Shown here: positions 1 to 12,600 of the stretch, in pieces
Position numbering within the stretch: the stretch's first letter is position 1
Layout: each line of letters begins with the position of its first letter
Source: Leptasterias polaris
Lineage: Eukaryota; Echinodermata; Asteroidea; Forcipulatida; Asteriidae
Length of the DNA: 64,000 nucleotides
Assembly: GCA_037783415.1 (NCBI GenBank)
Contig: JAZGTN010000170.1
Coordinates: 1,028,501 to 1,092,500, forward strand
Direction: 5' to 3'
Translations under genes and position numbers: made by a program
Notes under the pieces: model-generated
Databases searched by the model: none
What the model was told of the DNA's origin: nothing
The model's input: the letters and a program-made list of their open reading frames with translations, nothing else

Positions 1-69
1 AAAAATCAGCTGTGAACAAGTCTCAAGCAGCAGGCATCTACCGCTGGCACATAAATGTACATGTTCAAT

Positions 70-89
70 CCCCCCCCCCCCCCCCCCCC
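70..89. repeat. C homopolymer, 20 bases
   Basis: Uninterrupted C run. Comparable runs at 27575-27596 (22 C) and 28825-28840 (16 C). Confidence 0.95.
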
Positions 90-2079
90 GACCAATCCCC
101 CACCTGTTGCCTGCGGTGTGAGGCGTCAAGGTGTGTCACTGCAGTCACATTGTTAGTGGTCTGTGTAATCTGTCGGAGATTACAGACTTACAGTAAATCT
201 ACCTTTGCTTTAAGAAGATTCCAGTTGCTTGGAAAATCATCTTAGAGTTTCTCAGATCGACAGATGTGATCGTGTGTTCATCATCTTTGGGGGTGGGGGG
301 GGGGGAATGTCTCAGAAGAATTGTGTCAGAGCTTATCTTCCATGGAGAAACTGAGAGAGGCAACTGCTATTCATTCACGGGCCAACCCAAAGCCACAAGG
401 ACCCTTGAACTATGTGTGACATTGATTCCTATCTTTAGCCTTACTGTACCCCTAATTTGACTGTGCAGGAACCCCTCCCTGCCCCTCACGTGTCTGTCGT
501 ATCTGACCTTGGCTCAATTTGTTGGAGGGGGTCAAAGTTCATGACGGAAAAGTGCTTGTAAAGTACCTTGATGTGGTGTCCTTTCAGCATTGTGATGGAG
601 GGTTGTTAGGAAGGGGAAGGGGCTACAACAACTACATGTACGTAAAGAATGTTTATATTTGTTTGTAATGCTAATGCTCACCCCAGAGCTTTGTATTGAG
701 AGAGTTAGGACATGAAGGGACCAGTTTTCTTTGGTCACATGGTTGCTGGACGCCATTTTTGTTCCTAATGCAGCACAACCCAATGTTACCGAAAATGGCT
801 TCAAACACATTTTGGGTGGTATTAAGTAACTCAGTATCGATCCGTTTTGCCCATATCGGGATGTTTGAGTGTGGACCAGGCTTTCTGCTCCCTCTCACCC
901 ATACACTCTTGCTTTGCTGAGATGTAGAACAAAGAGCCATCCCGACAGCTTTATTCCATGTACTGCATCTCTTTGGCACTCTTTGCCTGGTGCCTGTTTC
1001 CCTCCATCCTACAATCTAGACTGTCTCTAGAGGAATATCAATTCCTATCCTCATCTCAAACATGTTCTTCTTGTAGCCCCTTATCAAGAGTGGCTTTTAG
1101 CCTTTATGGGTGCGAACTTGCATTTTAATTTTTTTTGTTAAAAATAGTTTTATTACAAGACCTGTGCTTGATTTGCTGACACCGGCTGAGGTCACCCTGG
1201 CAAGTGCCCAGGTGTGTAATTTACAACTTGTAGACGGTGATAAATAACTTCCATGTGTGTACATAGAACACCTGGGGAATCTTCATCATCAAATTTGACA
1301 TTTCCATCGAATTCTGACTTCACCCAATTGACAACGGATTTCCCCTGAAGAGATTTCCGGTGATTTTTTAATTTTTTTTTTATTTTTCAGACAGGAAGTT
1401 TTAGTGGGGATTCTGGCTGAGGAAGGATTTAAGTTACTGTCAAGAAGTGACATCATTAAAAAAATATTACACACAAAAATTATTCCGTTTCACCACATTG
1501 AAGGTATTGTACAGCTATTCACTGTACAATTAGATTGTAAGAATCAAGCAACAAGTGTAAATACGGACTCCGAGACAATTGGATGATCTGTTCCTTTTCC
1601 AAACTTAAATGTAGTCACAAGATTTCTGTCGATTCATTAATGCACATGAATAGCTGACCTTTGCCCTACTTTATGGTGCTGTTTACCCAAGGAAATCTGC
1701 CCAGACAGGGCGGCCATCTAAGCACAGAGCTCAGTTGGCCCTAAGCACAGAATTATCCTAAAAGCACTATGCAGTTGAAAAATGCTCTTGAAAAAAAGTT
1801 GGCATTTCCTTGAGGAAAGAGATAAAAAAATATATATATATTGGGAAAAGAAGACAGCTATCTACTGAGAAGTTTTTGTGTACGGTCTAATTATCCAACT
1901 TCCATTCTGGTGCATATCTCCAAGGGGTGTGAATTTTCAGGATTTTCTCATAATCTCCTTAAGCATTAACATTTTATTGAAAGAAGAAGTAAAGCAGTCA
2001 CCAAAAGGGAGAGTCAACATTGTGCCCAAACAAGGTGGTGTATTTCTGGTAATGCATGGAGTCTATAATCTGTAACCGA

Positions 2080-2129
2080 GGGGGGGGGGGAGGTGGGCGG
2101 GGGAGGTGGGCGGGGGAGGTGGGGGGCGG
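2080..2129 (+). repeat. G-rich tract, potential quadruplex
   Basis: Three aggtgggcggggg-type units after an 11-base G run. There are many more than four G-triplets within 50 bases. Confidence 0.75.
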
Positions 2130-2412
2130 CAGAGTAACAAGCCATTTTCAGGATTTTTCTTCGACACCAACTCTCATCCCTGATCTCCAAAGATTGGGGA
2201 GGAGGAACATTTCGTTCCTCTCCACCTGGAAGGAAGGGTGTTGTGTTAAGGCTGTCAACTACTTTTACTTGCTGTCAGTTTGGATAAAAGAGTTTCCACC
2301 CATGGACTGACAGATTCTTTGATCCATGTTTAGGTCTAGGCGATTAGGACATTTGATCTTGTGTGTCAATTTTGGAGCGGTGCATGTTTTGCATCATGCT
2401 TGAACATCAAAT

Positions 2413-2490
2413 AGAGTCCAGGGTCAAAGCTGAAGTTGGAGCCAAAGTCAAAGCCGGAGCCAAAGCCGAAGCCGAGGTTTGGAAAAAGCC
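2413..2490. mobile_element. GCC-hexamer element fragment
   Basis: gccaaagccgaagcc and gccggagcc units followed by gaggtttggaaaaagcc, resembling one arm and terminus of the element at 30653. Confidence 0.45.
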
Positions 2491-5400
2491 TCAGGTCTAA
2501 GATAAATTAGCCACTACATGTGTATGTATATGTTCAGTCATGTCCAGATATTTGGACTTGGATGGTGATCTCAGCCCCATTCCAAAAGTGGTTGATTTGA
2601 CCGTGCCAGGCATTAATCCTTCAAACCAAGGGAAGAATTTTAGCAAATTAATGGGCCTGTGATTTGTAAAGATTGTTCCTGATTTGGGGATTTTTGTTGT
2701 TGTGATGGATCTCTTGAAACTTTCTTCAAGGATGTGAGAGGAGAATTACAAATATATAGCAGAAGCGTTTCTAAATCTCTAGCTTTGCAGTGGTTATTTG
2801 GTGACAGAGAGGGTCTGCAAGTGGCTGTAAAGTAACACCCTGTAAGTTCTGTAGGGTAGGTCTGTACCTCCTCACACAGTCGTCAAGACTTCATGCAGTC
2901 ACGTCCCAGTATTACTGGTTGTTAAGATTAATAACACTATGGTGTCATCTTGACTTATGATTTGTCGGTGATCCTCTTTGGTGAGGCATCCTCTATGTTG
3001 AGAGCTGTGTGATCCATCCACCAACAATAGTGCACCGTGGAGCAAGTTCCTCGCTGCCCACAGCCATCCATCCATCGAAAGGCTATCTCCTGACGAACAT
3101 CCCTTCCTATGTCTTAGCCAGCCTGCCTAATTTAACTCCAATTAAACCCTCAACGTGGGGACATGGAATGCTTCAAATAATGACTCCACTGTTCCCCTCC
3201 ACGTACATAGCAAACCATAAGTGAATTAGTCAACTAATTTCCTGTCCCCCTACTAGATTAAGTAGGAACTATCACGAGTTTTCACCCCATCCCCCCTTCT
3301 CACCACCACACACACTAAAATGCACTCTCGTAGATAGCGTTTTCAGACACTCTATGTTAACTTCAAAAGTAGCTGCTAAAACTTTTTTTTGTTTTGAGTT
3401 GCCGCCTCATCATAGTCAGACTGTTGATCTCCCTGTCCCCACTGGCCAATAGACTTTTGGCCTGACTCTCCACAGCTGACGAAACATGCCAATAAATTTG
3501 TCTTGAGGAAATCCTGCAGATACAAAAGGTTTTTTAGTTTTTGTTGTTGAGTATGTTCTCTCGGTGACTGCGGAGTTCAACACGTGATTTATCAACAGCC
3601 AAGGGGGGCCAACTTTATCATCCAAACCTGTGGAGTAATACCCGTCAAAGTGTTGCTATTCCTGTCGGGAGAAGTTCACGTTGAAAAGTTCATCAGGCAG
3701 TTGTGATTTCTCAGCAAATTACCAGACGCTCGGCGTCAGAGCTTACTTCCACAAACAGTGAGGAAATTGTGAGGCATGAGCTACTAAGCAGCAGATCGAC
3801 AACCAGACTCTGAGCATTGTTAGTGAGGCCACGCAGCCTGCCGAACATATTTTCTGTGTGAGGCATGTGGTAGGAGGTGAATTAGAAACACAACCTGGCG
3901 AAGAGATCCGGCGTTTAGCAGGGAAAAAATCGCGAGAGGCCAGGAACCATATAGGCCCGATTAAACAACTTCTGAGGTCTGCAAGTGGTTGATTCTGACA
4001 TTTGATACATCAATTTCATCTGTTGATACTTAACACTCTCACGGGATATTTACTTTTAGTTTTACCTGTGCGTTAGGAGTACATGTACAGTGTAGAAAGG
4101 ATTCCTTGAAGATATGCATTTGAAATTGTTTGGATTGAATTGTAAGGCCATCGTTATTAGCTTCTTTGCAAAGATGTGAAATCATTTCATGCTCTTCTGT
4201 GTTTGAAATCATTTCCAATCTGTCACCATACATCGTTTTTGAGTAACGTTTCTTTCTTGATCAGATTGTCAATGTGTGGAATCTTTACTTGCTCCAAAAT
4301 CCACAAAAATACTCTGGTTTTGTTCAGAAAGCCATCTTCATCACAGATTGACTGTGTGTTTTGATCTATTTCCGTCTGATTAGTAAGCCATTTGGACTAG
4401 ATTTCTGTAAATGTCATAACCTTCGTGCTCAGTCTGCAGGCTTTATATGTCAGGAGTCAGCTTGCATTGGAGGACATTGTTTTTCTATTGTGAAAGAGAA
4501 ACTGTTGCGCCCATTGAAACACAATCGCTGTGGTTGCTTCAATTCCTTGACACTCTCTCATGACGTTTGTAAACTACGAGATTGAAAGTATTGTAATTTT
4601 TAGTGACGTTTTGTCTTCTTCAAGTGAATAGTATGTTTCAAACTCGTACAGCCTTTAAAAAGTGACTAATCAACTTTATGAAGGTGTAAAATACACTTCT
4701 TTATTTATTGTAGTGCAGGAAGGAAGTATACAAAAAACTACTGTTGAAAGTTCATACTGCAGATGAAATTTTTGACTTTTCTCAATCTGGAAGATATTGT
4801 CCAAGGAAGGGAAACTACATGCAAGGAGCAAGATTTGTGTTCACCCACGCCTTATAGTGTAGAATCATACAGATGTCTACTTGAGGCAAAGGAAGTGAAT
4901 GTCGGAGATCGTTTGTGTTCCTCGTCCGTTGGATCTGTACTCCTTGGGCCGTCTTGGCAGCAGGCCTCTCTGGAACTGATTTACAAATAGGACTTTGCGT
5001 AATTTGAAGATTGTCTTGACTTGTGAACCGTGTGAAAACGGTTCTGGAACTTATTTACGAGTGGAACTTTGAATAATCTAAACAGTGTCTCATTCTGGTG
5101 TACCTTGTAAAGGTTAGCGTTCCAGTCTAGTTGCTGCCGCTTTCGCTACAGGTGAAACCTTTTCATTTGAGTGGCCTTTTCGGAACAGAGGCTCTCTTAG
5201 AAACCATGTGAGGATTTTACAGAGTCCCAAGGAAAATATCGGGCAAGGAGAGGGGAAGGTCGAACTGTTTTACCTCGTTGAGTGAGTGGTTTGCCGCTGT
5301 AGTCATCAGAAGATTTCAGTCATAATAATACACTCCTTTGTCGCTGGATTTGAAGTTTGGTGGTTTTTGGATTTGAGCCAAACTGGCGACCATAATGAGT

Positions 5401-5889
5401 CGGTTCAAGTATTCCCGGTACTCTGCCATCCGGGGGGATCCGGTCAAACTACGAGTTCTCTTCTTCGAGGTAAGGCAAACTGTCATGATCATGGGAGGTT
5501 TTGTGAAGTGACGTTAAAAACTCCTGATTTAAGGATGCTGTGAAAATTGTTTACTGCGTAAAAAAATATATAATTTATAACAAATAAATACGCTACAGGT
5601 TTTCATTCATGTTTTGAAATAAGTCATACATTTGACATGTAATCAAAGCAATTGATGCATGTGTAAGTGACAGACGTCAGTGTCGGTGGTTAATATTTTG
5701 ATGTTTGTTGATGGAACACAATCCACTTTCGCTCTGTTTGGCTTAAAAAATAAAAATAGTACATAAACATGATGATGAACTTTATTCGCATTTTTTAACA
5801 TATACTTTTAATGGAAAATCTTTCATGGTGAATTTTTGCACTTTTTAAAATTTTATTTGACTTTTTCATTGTGTGCTTGGCCTGTTGTC

Positions 5890-6035
5890 AAGTGGACTGA
5901 AGCTCTGGTGTTTCTGATCAGCAGAGTGTAGGTTTTAGTCCCAGTCTTGACACTTGTGTCCTTAGGGAAGAGCCTTGAGCACCTTATCGGTGGATACCTG
6001 TGCTATATGAAAAACCAAATATTGTTATTGTAATT
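5890..6035 (+). mobile_element. SINE S1-like fragment
   Basis: ggtgtttctgatcagcagag, a box-B-like taggttttagtcccagtctt, then gacacttgtgtccttaggga, and a tail tacctgtgctatatgaaaaa with a TATTGTTATTG end. Head missing. Confidence 0.55.
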
Positions 6036-6216
6036 ATTGTGAAGTAAGTTTGTATAGAAATCTCACCATAATCATTTTATTATTGATATTTGGTCATCTG
6101 CTACAATGAAATTTTACATTAGCAGGTTAAATTTTGCGATATGTTTCTTCAAATTTAGGCAGTTTGTTTGAAACTTATTCTCCTTCATAAATGATACCAT
6201 TAAATTTTACATATAA

Positions 6217-6390
6217 ATTGGTTTTTACCCTACACCGATGTGTGTTAAACACTGTTTACCCAGTACTTAGTATGAGAAAATAACAATCTATTTTTGTTTG
6301 GCCCAATGTACTGAGTATACAGTGCTTAAGACACATCGGTGTAGGGTAAAAACCAAATTATATTCATTATCCCCAATGCAAAATCAACAT
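6217..6390. mobile_element. Foldback derivative of tRNA-SINE family S2
   Basis: Arms 6217-6248 (tggtttttaccctacaccga) and 6325-6357 (tcggtgtagggtaaaaacca) are inverted, with about 28 of 30 positions paired. A 75-base spacer lies between them. The tail attatattcattatccccaa also occurs after the S2 SINE at 32723. It ends 40 bases before myosin exon a. Confidence 0.6.
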
Positions 6391-6430
6391 CTATGAAATT
6401 AAATTTTACTACGCACATTTTTCTCCTCAG

Positions 6431-6655
6431 ACTAAAGAGAAGAAGGAACGTGACGATCAAGACGTGACGATCGAGAAGCTGCGGACCCAGGTCAAGTCCA
6501 TGGAGATCACCCAGGCAGAGACCACCTCCCTCAGTAAGAGAGTCCAGGAGCTGGAACAGGAGAACGCCAGGCTGCGACAAGAACTGGAACAGGCTAACCT
6601 AGAGAAGAGCGCCCTCAACGATGAGATGGGCAGAGTCTTGCAGGAGCACAAGGAG
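6431..6655 (+). CDS. MYO5: Myosin V exon a (coiled coil)
   Basis: 75 codons, phase 0 at both ends, acceptor cag, donor gtgag. Reads [10 protein letters not shown], then a heptad-rich coil with [17 protein letters not shown] content is well above the flanking intron. It aligns with the human MYO5A coil segment around EKLRSDLERLQLSEEE. Repeat-derived sequence ends about 40 bases before the acceptor. No upstream coding exon was found between 1 and 6430. Confidence 0.93.
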
Positions 6656-9600
6656 GTGAGTTTGTGGTCAGAGGCTCGGTTGGAGATCTTGTCACTCTAT
6701 GATTTGTTTGTTTATACATATTGGATTTGGGCCAAACAAGTTGTTTCCTGTAAACCGACGGTAAACATTTTTATCAACAATTTGAAAAGTTTCCTGACCG
6801 ACTGCATGTTTCACTACTATACAACCAGAATTCAAGACGGAAGTAAAGTATGTTATAAAATTTGATTGCATAAACATGTAAGAATCATAATATTCCCATC
6901 CCGCTTGTTTTTCACTTTATTTCTCAGTGTGCCCATATAAACAAAAATCTTTAAAATACTTTCACTTTCCTACCTACCAAACCCTTTTTTCCCCAGCATG
7001 TTACAGGAAACAAAAGTATTTGTTGTTATGCCTTGGGTCTTTTTAGTGGTGGTTTTTCTAACCTTGCAATGCACGAATGATCTGAAAAGTCAACCATAAA
7101 GCTAAATGAACCTCCAAGGAGAATGAAGCTTTCACTTTCACTTTCACTGAGAATTTCATCGGACGAGACTTGAATTATGCCTTTGTGTCAGCCTTTACTG
7201 TTTGTGATTCAAATCGGGATTTGTTAACGTACTCGCAAACCACAAACAATCCATGCGCACCTGAAACGGTTTACCAGCCAAAATACCAGGTTTTGAACAT
7301 ATTATATAACTGAAACGGTTTACCAGCCAAAATACCAGGTTTTGAACATATTATATAACTGTTTACGTGCTGTCATTTGCTGGGCTAATCGTATTTTTCA
7401 CTTAACACTCCATGAAACATGACACTTGTCATTTTTACCAACATAGCCGAGCAAGCCACCAAAGATTTTTCTTTCCCGTTCGCTCAGTTTTCTTTTCCTA
7501 TCTTCCCTGCTTGAAATCATCATTAAAAGGTCTGGAAGTTGAGAGGGCATAATTATTGAATCATATTTAGATGAAGAATGACAAACATGATTCATGCAAA
7601 CCAGACAGATTGGGGTGGGTGGGGGCTTGGGGGGGTGGGGGCTTGGGGGGGTGGTGCAAGACAAGTCTGGTTTTGGAAGTTAATTGCCCGTTAGGATTGT
7701 GAATCACGAAAGCGATGAAGAAGTCAAAACCCAAACTGAGTCTAAAACTGGAGTGAAACTAATTAAAGGATTCACCTGTTGCTATTGGCGGTGATCAAAG
7801 GGAGCTCATTCCCCCTTCCCCACCCCAATGCCTGGTGGCATTATTTAATAGTGTCATGCTATCTGGGCAAGGTAAATGTTGGTATTGATATTGGGGTGAT
7901 GATCGTTACCTAAACAATCACGTTGCGCAGGAAAGAATAACAAAAGCCATTTAAGTCACCTAGAGTTCAATTTGGATTTCTTGTAATTGAAACTTTGCCA
8001 TCAACCTCTCAATCATTTCCTTGAAGCATACATGCAAAATAAACCAACTGCAGTCTGTCATGTTTTGCCATGCAGAAACATAAGCATCAGACTTTTTAAA
8101 CAATTGTTTGTAAGAATGCAAGAAATGAAATGTATTTTTCTTTTTGAAACAATACAGTGCACAGTTGGATTAATGATGTCACAGTTACCTACCCAAGCTT
8201 CTGTGTACTATAAATAGGTTTTTTTTATGGAAACCACGATCAAGCACTCCCACTCTAACATTTGAAATCTGCCCACACCCCAGCCCTCTCTTCCCCTTCC
8301 TCCTTCGATGTTGTGCGTCGTAGTAGATCATGAGTGGCAAAGTTAATTTCGTGGGGCCCCTCTCGGAAGTGAGCTTTGTCTCTGTGGGGATTTCTAATGA
8401 CACACTGAGGTGGGGATGCTTTACGGGGGTGTTGCAACCAGAGACTGGGGGAAGGGGAAGCTTTGCAGATGCAGTAATATTAATGAAGCACTCTGCCAGT
8501 GGTTCAAGTTTTTTCTGATGACTAACCAAATGTTACACAAGTGCCAAAGTAGACCAATGAAAATGTTCAACTTACTGGCGGCTTTTGCCACAGGTGGCTT
8601 TAAAAGCGGCGGGCGGGGTAGTAATTCCAGTACACCACACAGCTCTCATGTAAAGTTTGTTAAGTTGGAGCAATGTACATGGGACAATACATTCCCCCAG
8701 AACAGTTGAAGGTAATGCTCTTCAATCAAATTAAAATCCGCAAATTTTCTGCCACCAAAAATTCTTCTATACAAAGTTTGTCATTTTAAAAATATATATT
8801 CTGCTGATTTCAGGAGGGGTGATTAAGACACAAATGTATGCAAATATCTTGCTTCTGGAAGATTTGTGTCTTTGAACCAAGTAAAGTTTGGGCCTCATAC
8901 TTTTAATTCAAAAAATTCTTTTCCCAAAATTTGAAAAGAACAATTTATTAACGTATTAAACAGCTTGCCTTGAAATAGTGACCTGCTCAGTTCATGTTAA
9001 TTTCTTAATACCCTGCCAGTTGGCTGAACATGGAAAACTTTGCTTTTCAGAGTTATGTTTAAATTTTTCCACAATCTATTCTAAAATGTGAAGAATAAAG
9101 TTTTACAATTTTGAGTGAACAATGCTTTATTTATAGACCTCAACTGAATTAGCTTCGCCAACTGTTCATTTAGCAACTTAAACAACATTGCTAACATTGA
9201 CAGACGCCTTGATAAAACAAAACTCGATTGTGGATGACTCAGAAATGACAACAAAACCTGGCACTGTTCCTGCTGCTAATGTTTCTGCTGCTAAGCAGAA
9301 TAAGGTCACCAACCATAATACCTTGTATAACCTGTGACTGGTATCCTGCTTAGTTTTGCTTTGCAGAAGGATTTTGAGCAATACTTTCTGTTTGAGCTGC
9401 TTTAATAAATTGGGCCAAGGCCTAAGGCTCAGGAGACGGCATCAATTACATGGAGCTAATTTGCAGAAAATAGCGTTAAGCAAATTCATCTACCTTCATT
9501 AACACTGCAGGGAACCAGTTAGAAACCATACACTTTTCAATGAATTTTGGCTTGTAACTCGCTTCTGCCAGGCAAAATTTTCATGTGCTAAGCAAACTTG

Positions 9601-12600
9601 TGTGCTAAGATAGCTCTATGAAATTAGATTCGGCTTAGGACCAGCTGCCATTACGAACAACCACATGGTTGTGGCATGGGCGGAGAGATCCTCCGTGGCT
9701 TTTTGTAGAGTGAGTGAACTAACACCGCTGTAATGACGTCATGGAATACTAACCCGCTCTGTTCATGTGGATTCCTTCCCTCCCTACCTACCAGGTTGCC
9801 AAACAATTCCTGAAGGTAAATATATGAATCATCCACCCTGCACGTTTGAACAACACCCCCTTCCCCCCATGAAAAAAAGGTTAAAAAAAGAGATGAAAGA
9901 CAACCATCATTGCTTCTCCATTTGCATCACTGAACCTTTTAATTTTATGTGGTGACAGCTTGAATGGGTTTTTAAAAGTTTACCACAGAAATGGCAAACA
10001 AACACGCTGCTTGGCTGAAAAAAAACAAAAAACTGATCGGCTTTTTAAGTTTTATTATTATTTGTTTCCTTCCCAAGAAATATGCAAGCGCAACGCACAG
10101 CTTTCATAGCTGATTGCACTTTTTATAGTGGAGTTGGACTGTGGTGTTTTTTAACCGTGGTGTTTTTTTTACCGTGGTGTTTTTTTACCGTGGTGTTTTT
10201 AGCTGAATTTCTTATTGGCTTGAGAGTGGTCTTTATCTATCACTTTGGCTAAACTTGTTTGACTTTTATTGTAATTTTTACCTGGGTCTGACAAGTTCTT
10301 AGTTCTTCAGGAATTATGGTTCCCATTTGTGGATTCAGTAGAAGAAAAAAAAGGTGTCCATTGGTCTCTGATGTTGCTCTCGTAAGCCTACCATGATCGT
10401 TAATCACATAATCATGGGTGGCTTGTGTGTAAAGCACTCCCCTCTCACCACTATGACCTTGGTTCAAATCCTGTCATGGGACATTTAATGTGAGTAGAGT
10501 TGTGAATTGGTTCTTTCCTGTGACACAAGGGTTTTTCTTCAGGCCCTCTGACTTTCCTCCCTGTGGAGAAACCAGATACTTTCATTCTCTAGCTGTTCTC
10601 TGTGGTTGTGCAACTGTCTATGGGTGGATGTGGAGTAAAGCTTGAAAGGGAATGCAGAGCAAATTTGTCCATGACACAAATGATCCTGTGTAACAAGGGT
10701 TTTTTCCTGGGCACTCCGGCTTTCTTCCCCCCTAAAAAACAAAAACTTTTGTTCTCTTGCTGTGCTTTTTGGTCGTACTACATGTACTGTAGATGGGTCG
10801 ATGTGGAGTAAAGCCCGGTTCATACTTCAGGCGAAAGGGAATGCGAAGCGCCTTTCTACATGACACAAATAATCCTGTGTCACAAGGGTTTTTCCTGGGC
10901 ACTTCGGCTTTCTTCCCCCTTGAAAAAACAAAATATTTTTGTTCTCTTGCTGTGCTCTTTGGTCGTACTACTGTAGATGGGTCGATGTGGAGTAAAGCCC
11001 GGTTCATACTTCATGCAAAAGTGAATGTGAAGCGATCTTTTTTTGAGATGCAAACAATCAGTACGCTCTGATTCAGGAAACTTTGCTTTGCTCTTCTCAA
11101 TTCGTGTGAAGTACAAACCTGGCCCTTAATTGGGATGTGAATAAAAGCATGTTCGGGCAGTATGGATAGGTAGTGGACCATCCCATTCTGACTCAGTGTG
11201 TGTCAGTAATCGGTCGTAACCCCCTTGGGGATGTGATTGGTCTGAGACAGGCAGGGACTAAAACACTTGAGTCATTTTGCTGGACTTTAGTTACTGAGGA
11301 GGTGCTAACCGATGAGTGACCCATAATTGAGTTTGGTCTTATGGAAATATGTCGCCTAATTGATTGACGTTGTATAACCAACCTTTCATTTTAGGAGATA
11401 TCACAAGACCTTAAAGGGATATTTCACCTGTTTTTTTGTTTTTTTTCCTGTCTTATTTTTTCCTTTTTTTATTTTTTATGAATAAATTCTTTTCCATCCC
11501 CTAGTTTTCGATGCACACACCAGGGCCCAATTTCATAGAGCTGCTTAAGCAGAACAATTGCTTAACAATCTTAAAGTGAAGCTGAGCTTGGTAGTCATGA
11601 CCATGCTGAGCTGATGATAACTTAAAGATGGCAAAGGCAAGTGTATGGACAGCCAAATTGCTTGCAGAAAAAAAATACCTTACACAAAAAAAGAGAAAAA
11701 AAAACATCAGAAAGTAGACTGATTGTCTATTTATATATTCTGTGTTGAATCATCACGGGAGTAACTGTCAAGAAGGCTCCACCAGATGCTTGGGGTGTAA
11801 GGTTTTTTTATCCTCGTCCCTGGCAAGGTCACGTCCAGACATCTTATCACTGGCATCACGTTTAGTGGTTCACCCCTCCCCCCCCCCCCTCATTTCGCCG
11901 TGACACAATGTACAGGGGGTAATCTTTTCCCTGTCTACAATGCAAGTCATTTAATAAAAATTAACGGGGATGGAAAACTGGAAACCATGACGGAATGAAT
12001 CATTTCTTTTTCTTCATCTGGAGTTGATGACGACTCATTTAAATGTGACTGCAGATAAAGACCAGCTGGGAAGAATTCATGTGGGAGAGAAGGGGGGGGG
12101 GGGGTGTGCGGAGAGAAGTCATACTTTGAACAATTAGTATTTTCTAAGAAGGCCATTGTGCATTTTGGAACATTACTAGGCATCAACGGATGTGATTATT
12201 TTTTTATTCTAGATTGGTTGATCCACATCGATATAAAGGATAATAAGGATAAAGGGCTGATCCATCTGTCCATGTTCAGACTTAGAGTCAACATTGTGCA
12301 GGATTATGTGGGACGCCACACACCCTAATTTTTTTTTTTATTTTTATTTTTTTTTTTTTACAAATCATTTATGAAACCATTAGCTGTGGTTCCCATGCAA
12401 AAACCTTACAGACAATAATGTTTTTGATGAAACCATATACCCTCTTTTTCTCTTATACTTTTCTAGCAACTCTGAGTTGCAGTGAACCATGTTATCAGCC
12501 CATCATCACCTTCAGTCTAATTCCAAATTTTCATTCTGTTCATTGACATTGTTTATGTCTGTTGGGCTAATATTCACACACAAAAAACCAACACAGAATG

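Larger units (their letters stand above)
1..6430. other. Myosin V intron (5' part of window)
   Basis: No exon was found here in any frame. The coil residues expected before exon a are not present, so the preceding exon probably lies outside the window. Contents are homopolymer tracts, a G-rich block at 2080-2129, a GCC-hexamer fragment at 2413-2490, a SINE remnant near 5890 and a foldback at 6217-6390. 2500-5880 otherwise shows nothing recognisable. Confidence 0.6.

Noticed and set aside
1391..1586. T-rich tract with cag followed by an open frame that looks like an exon
   Set aside because: The peptide has no coiled-coil heptads and does not fit between known myosin V segments. Base composition is that of the intron.
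8185..8709. Overlapping open frames on both strands
   Set aside because: They occur in opposite directions over the same bases in a myosin intron with no recognisable motif.
9178..9381. Minus-strand open frame of 67 codons
   Set aside because: It lies in a decayed foldback element. The peptide derives from its arms.
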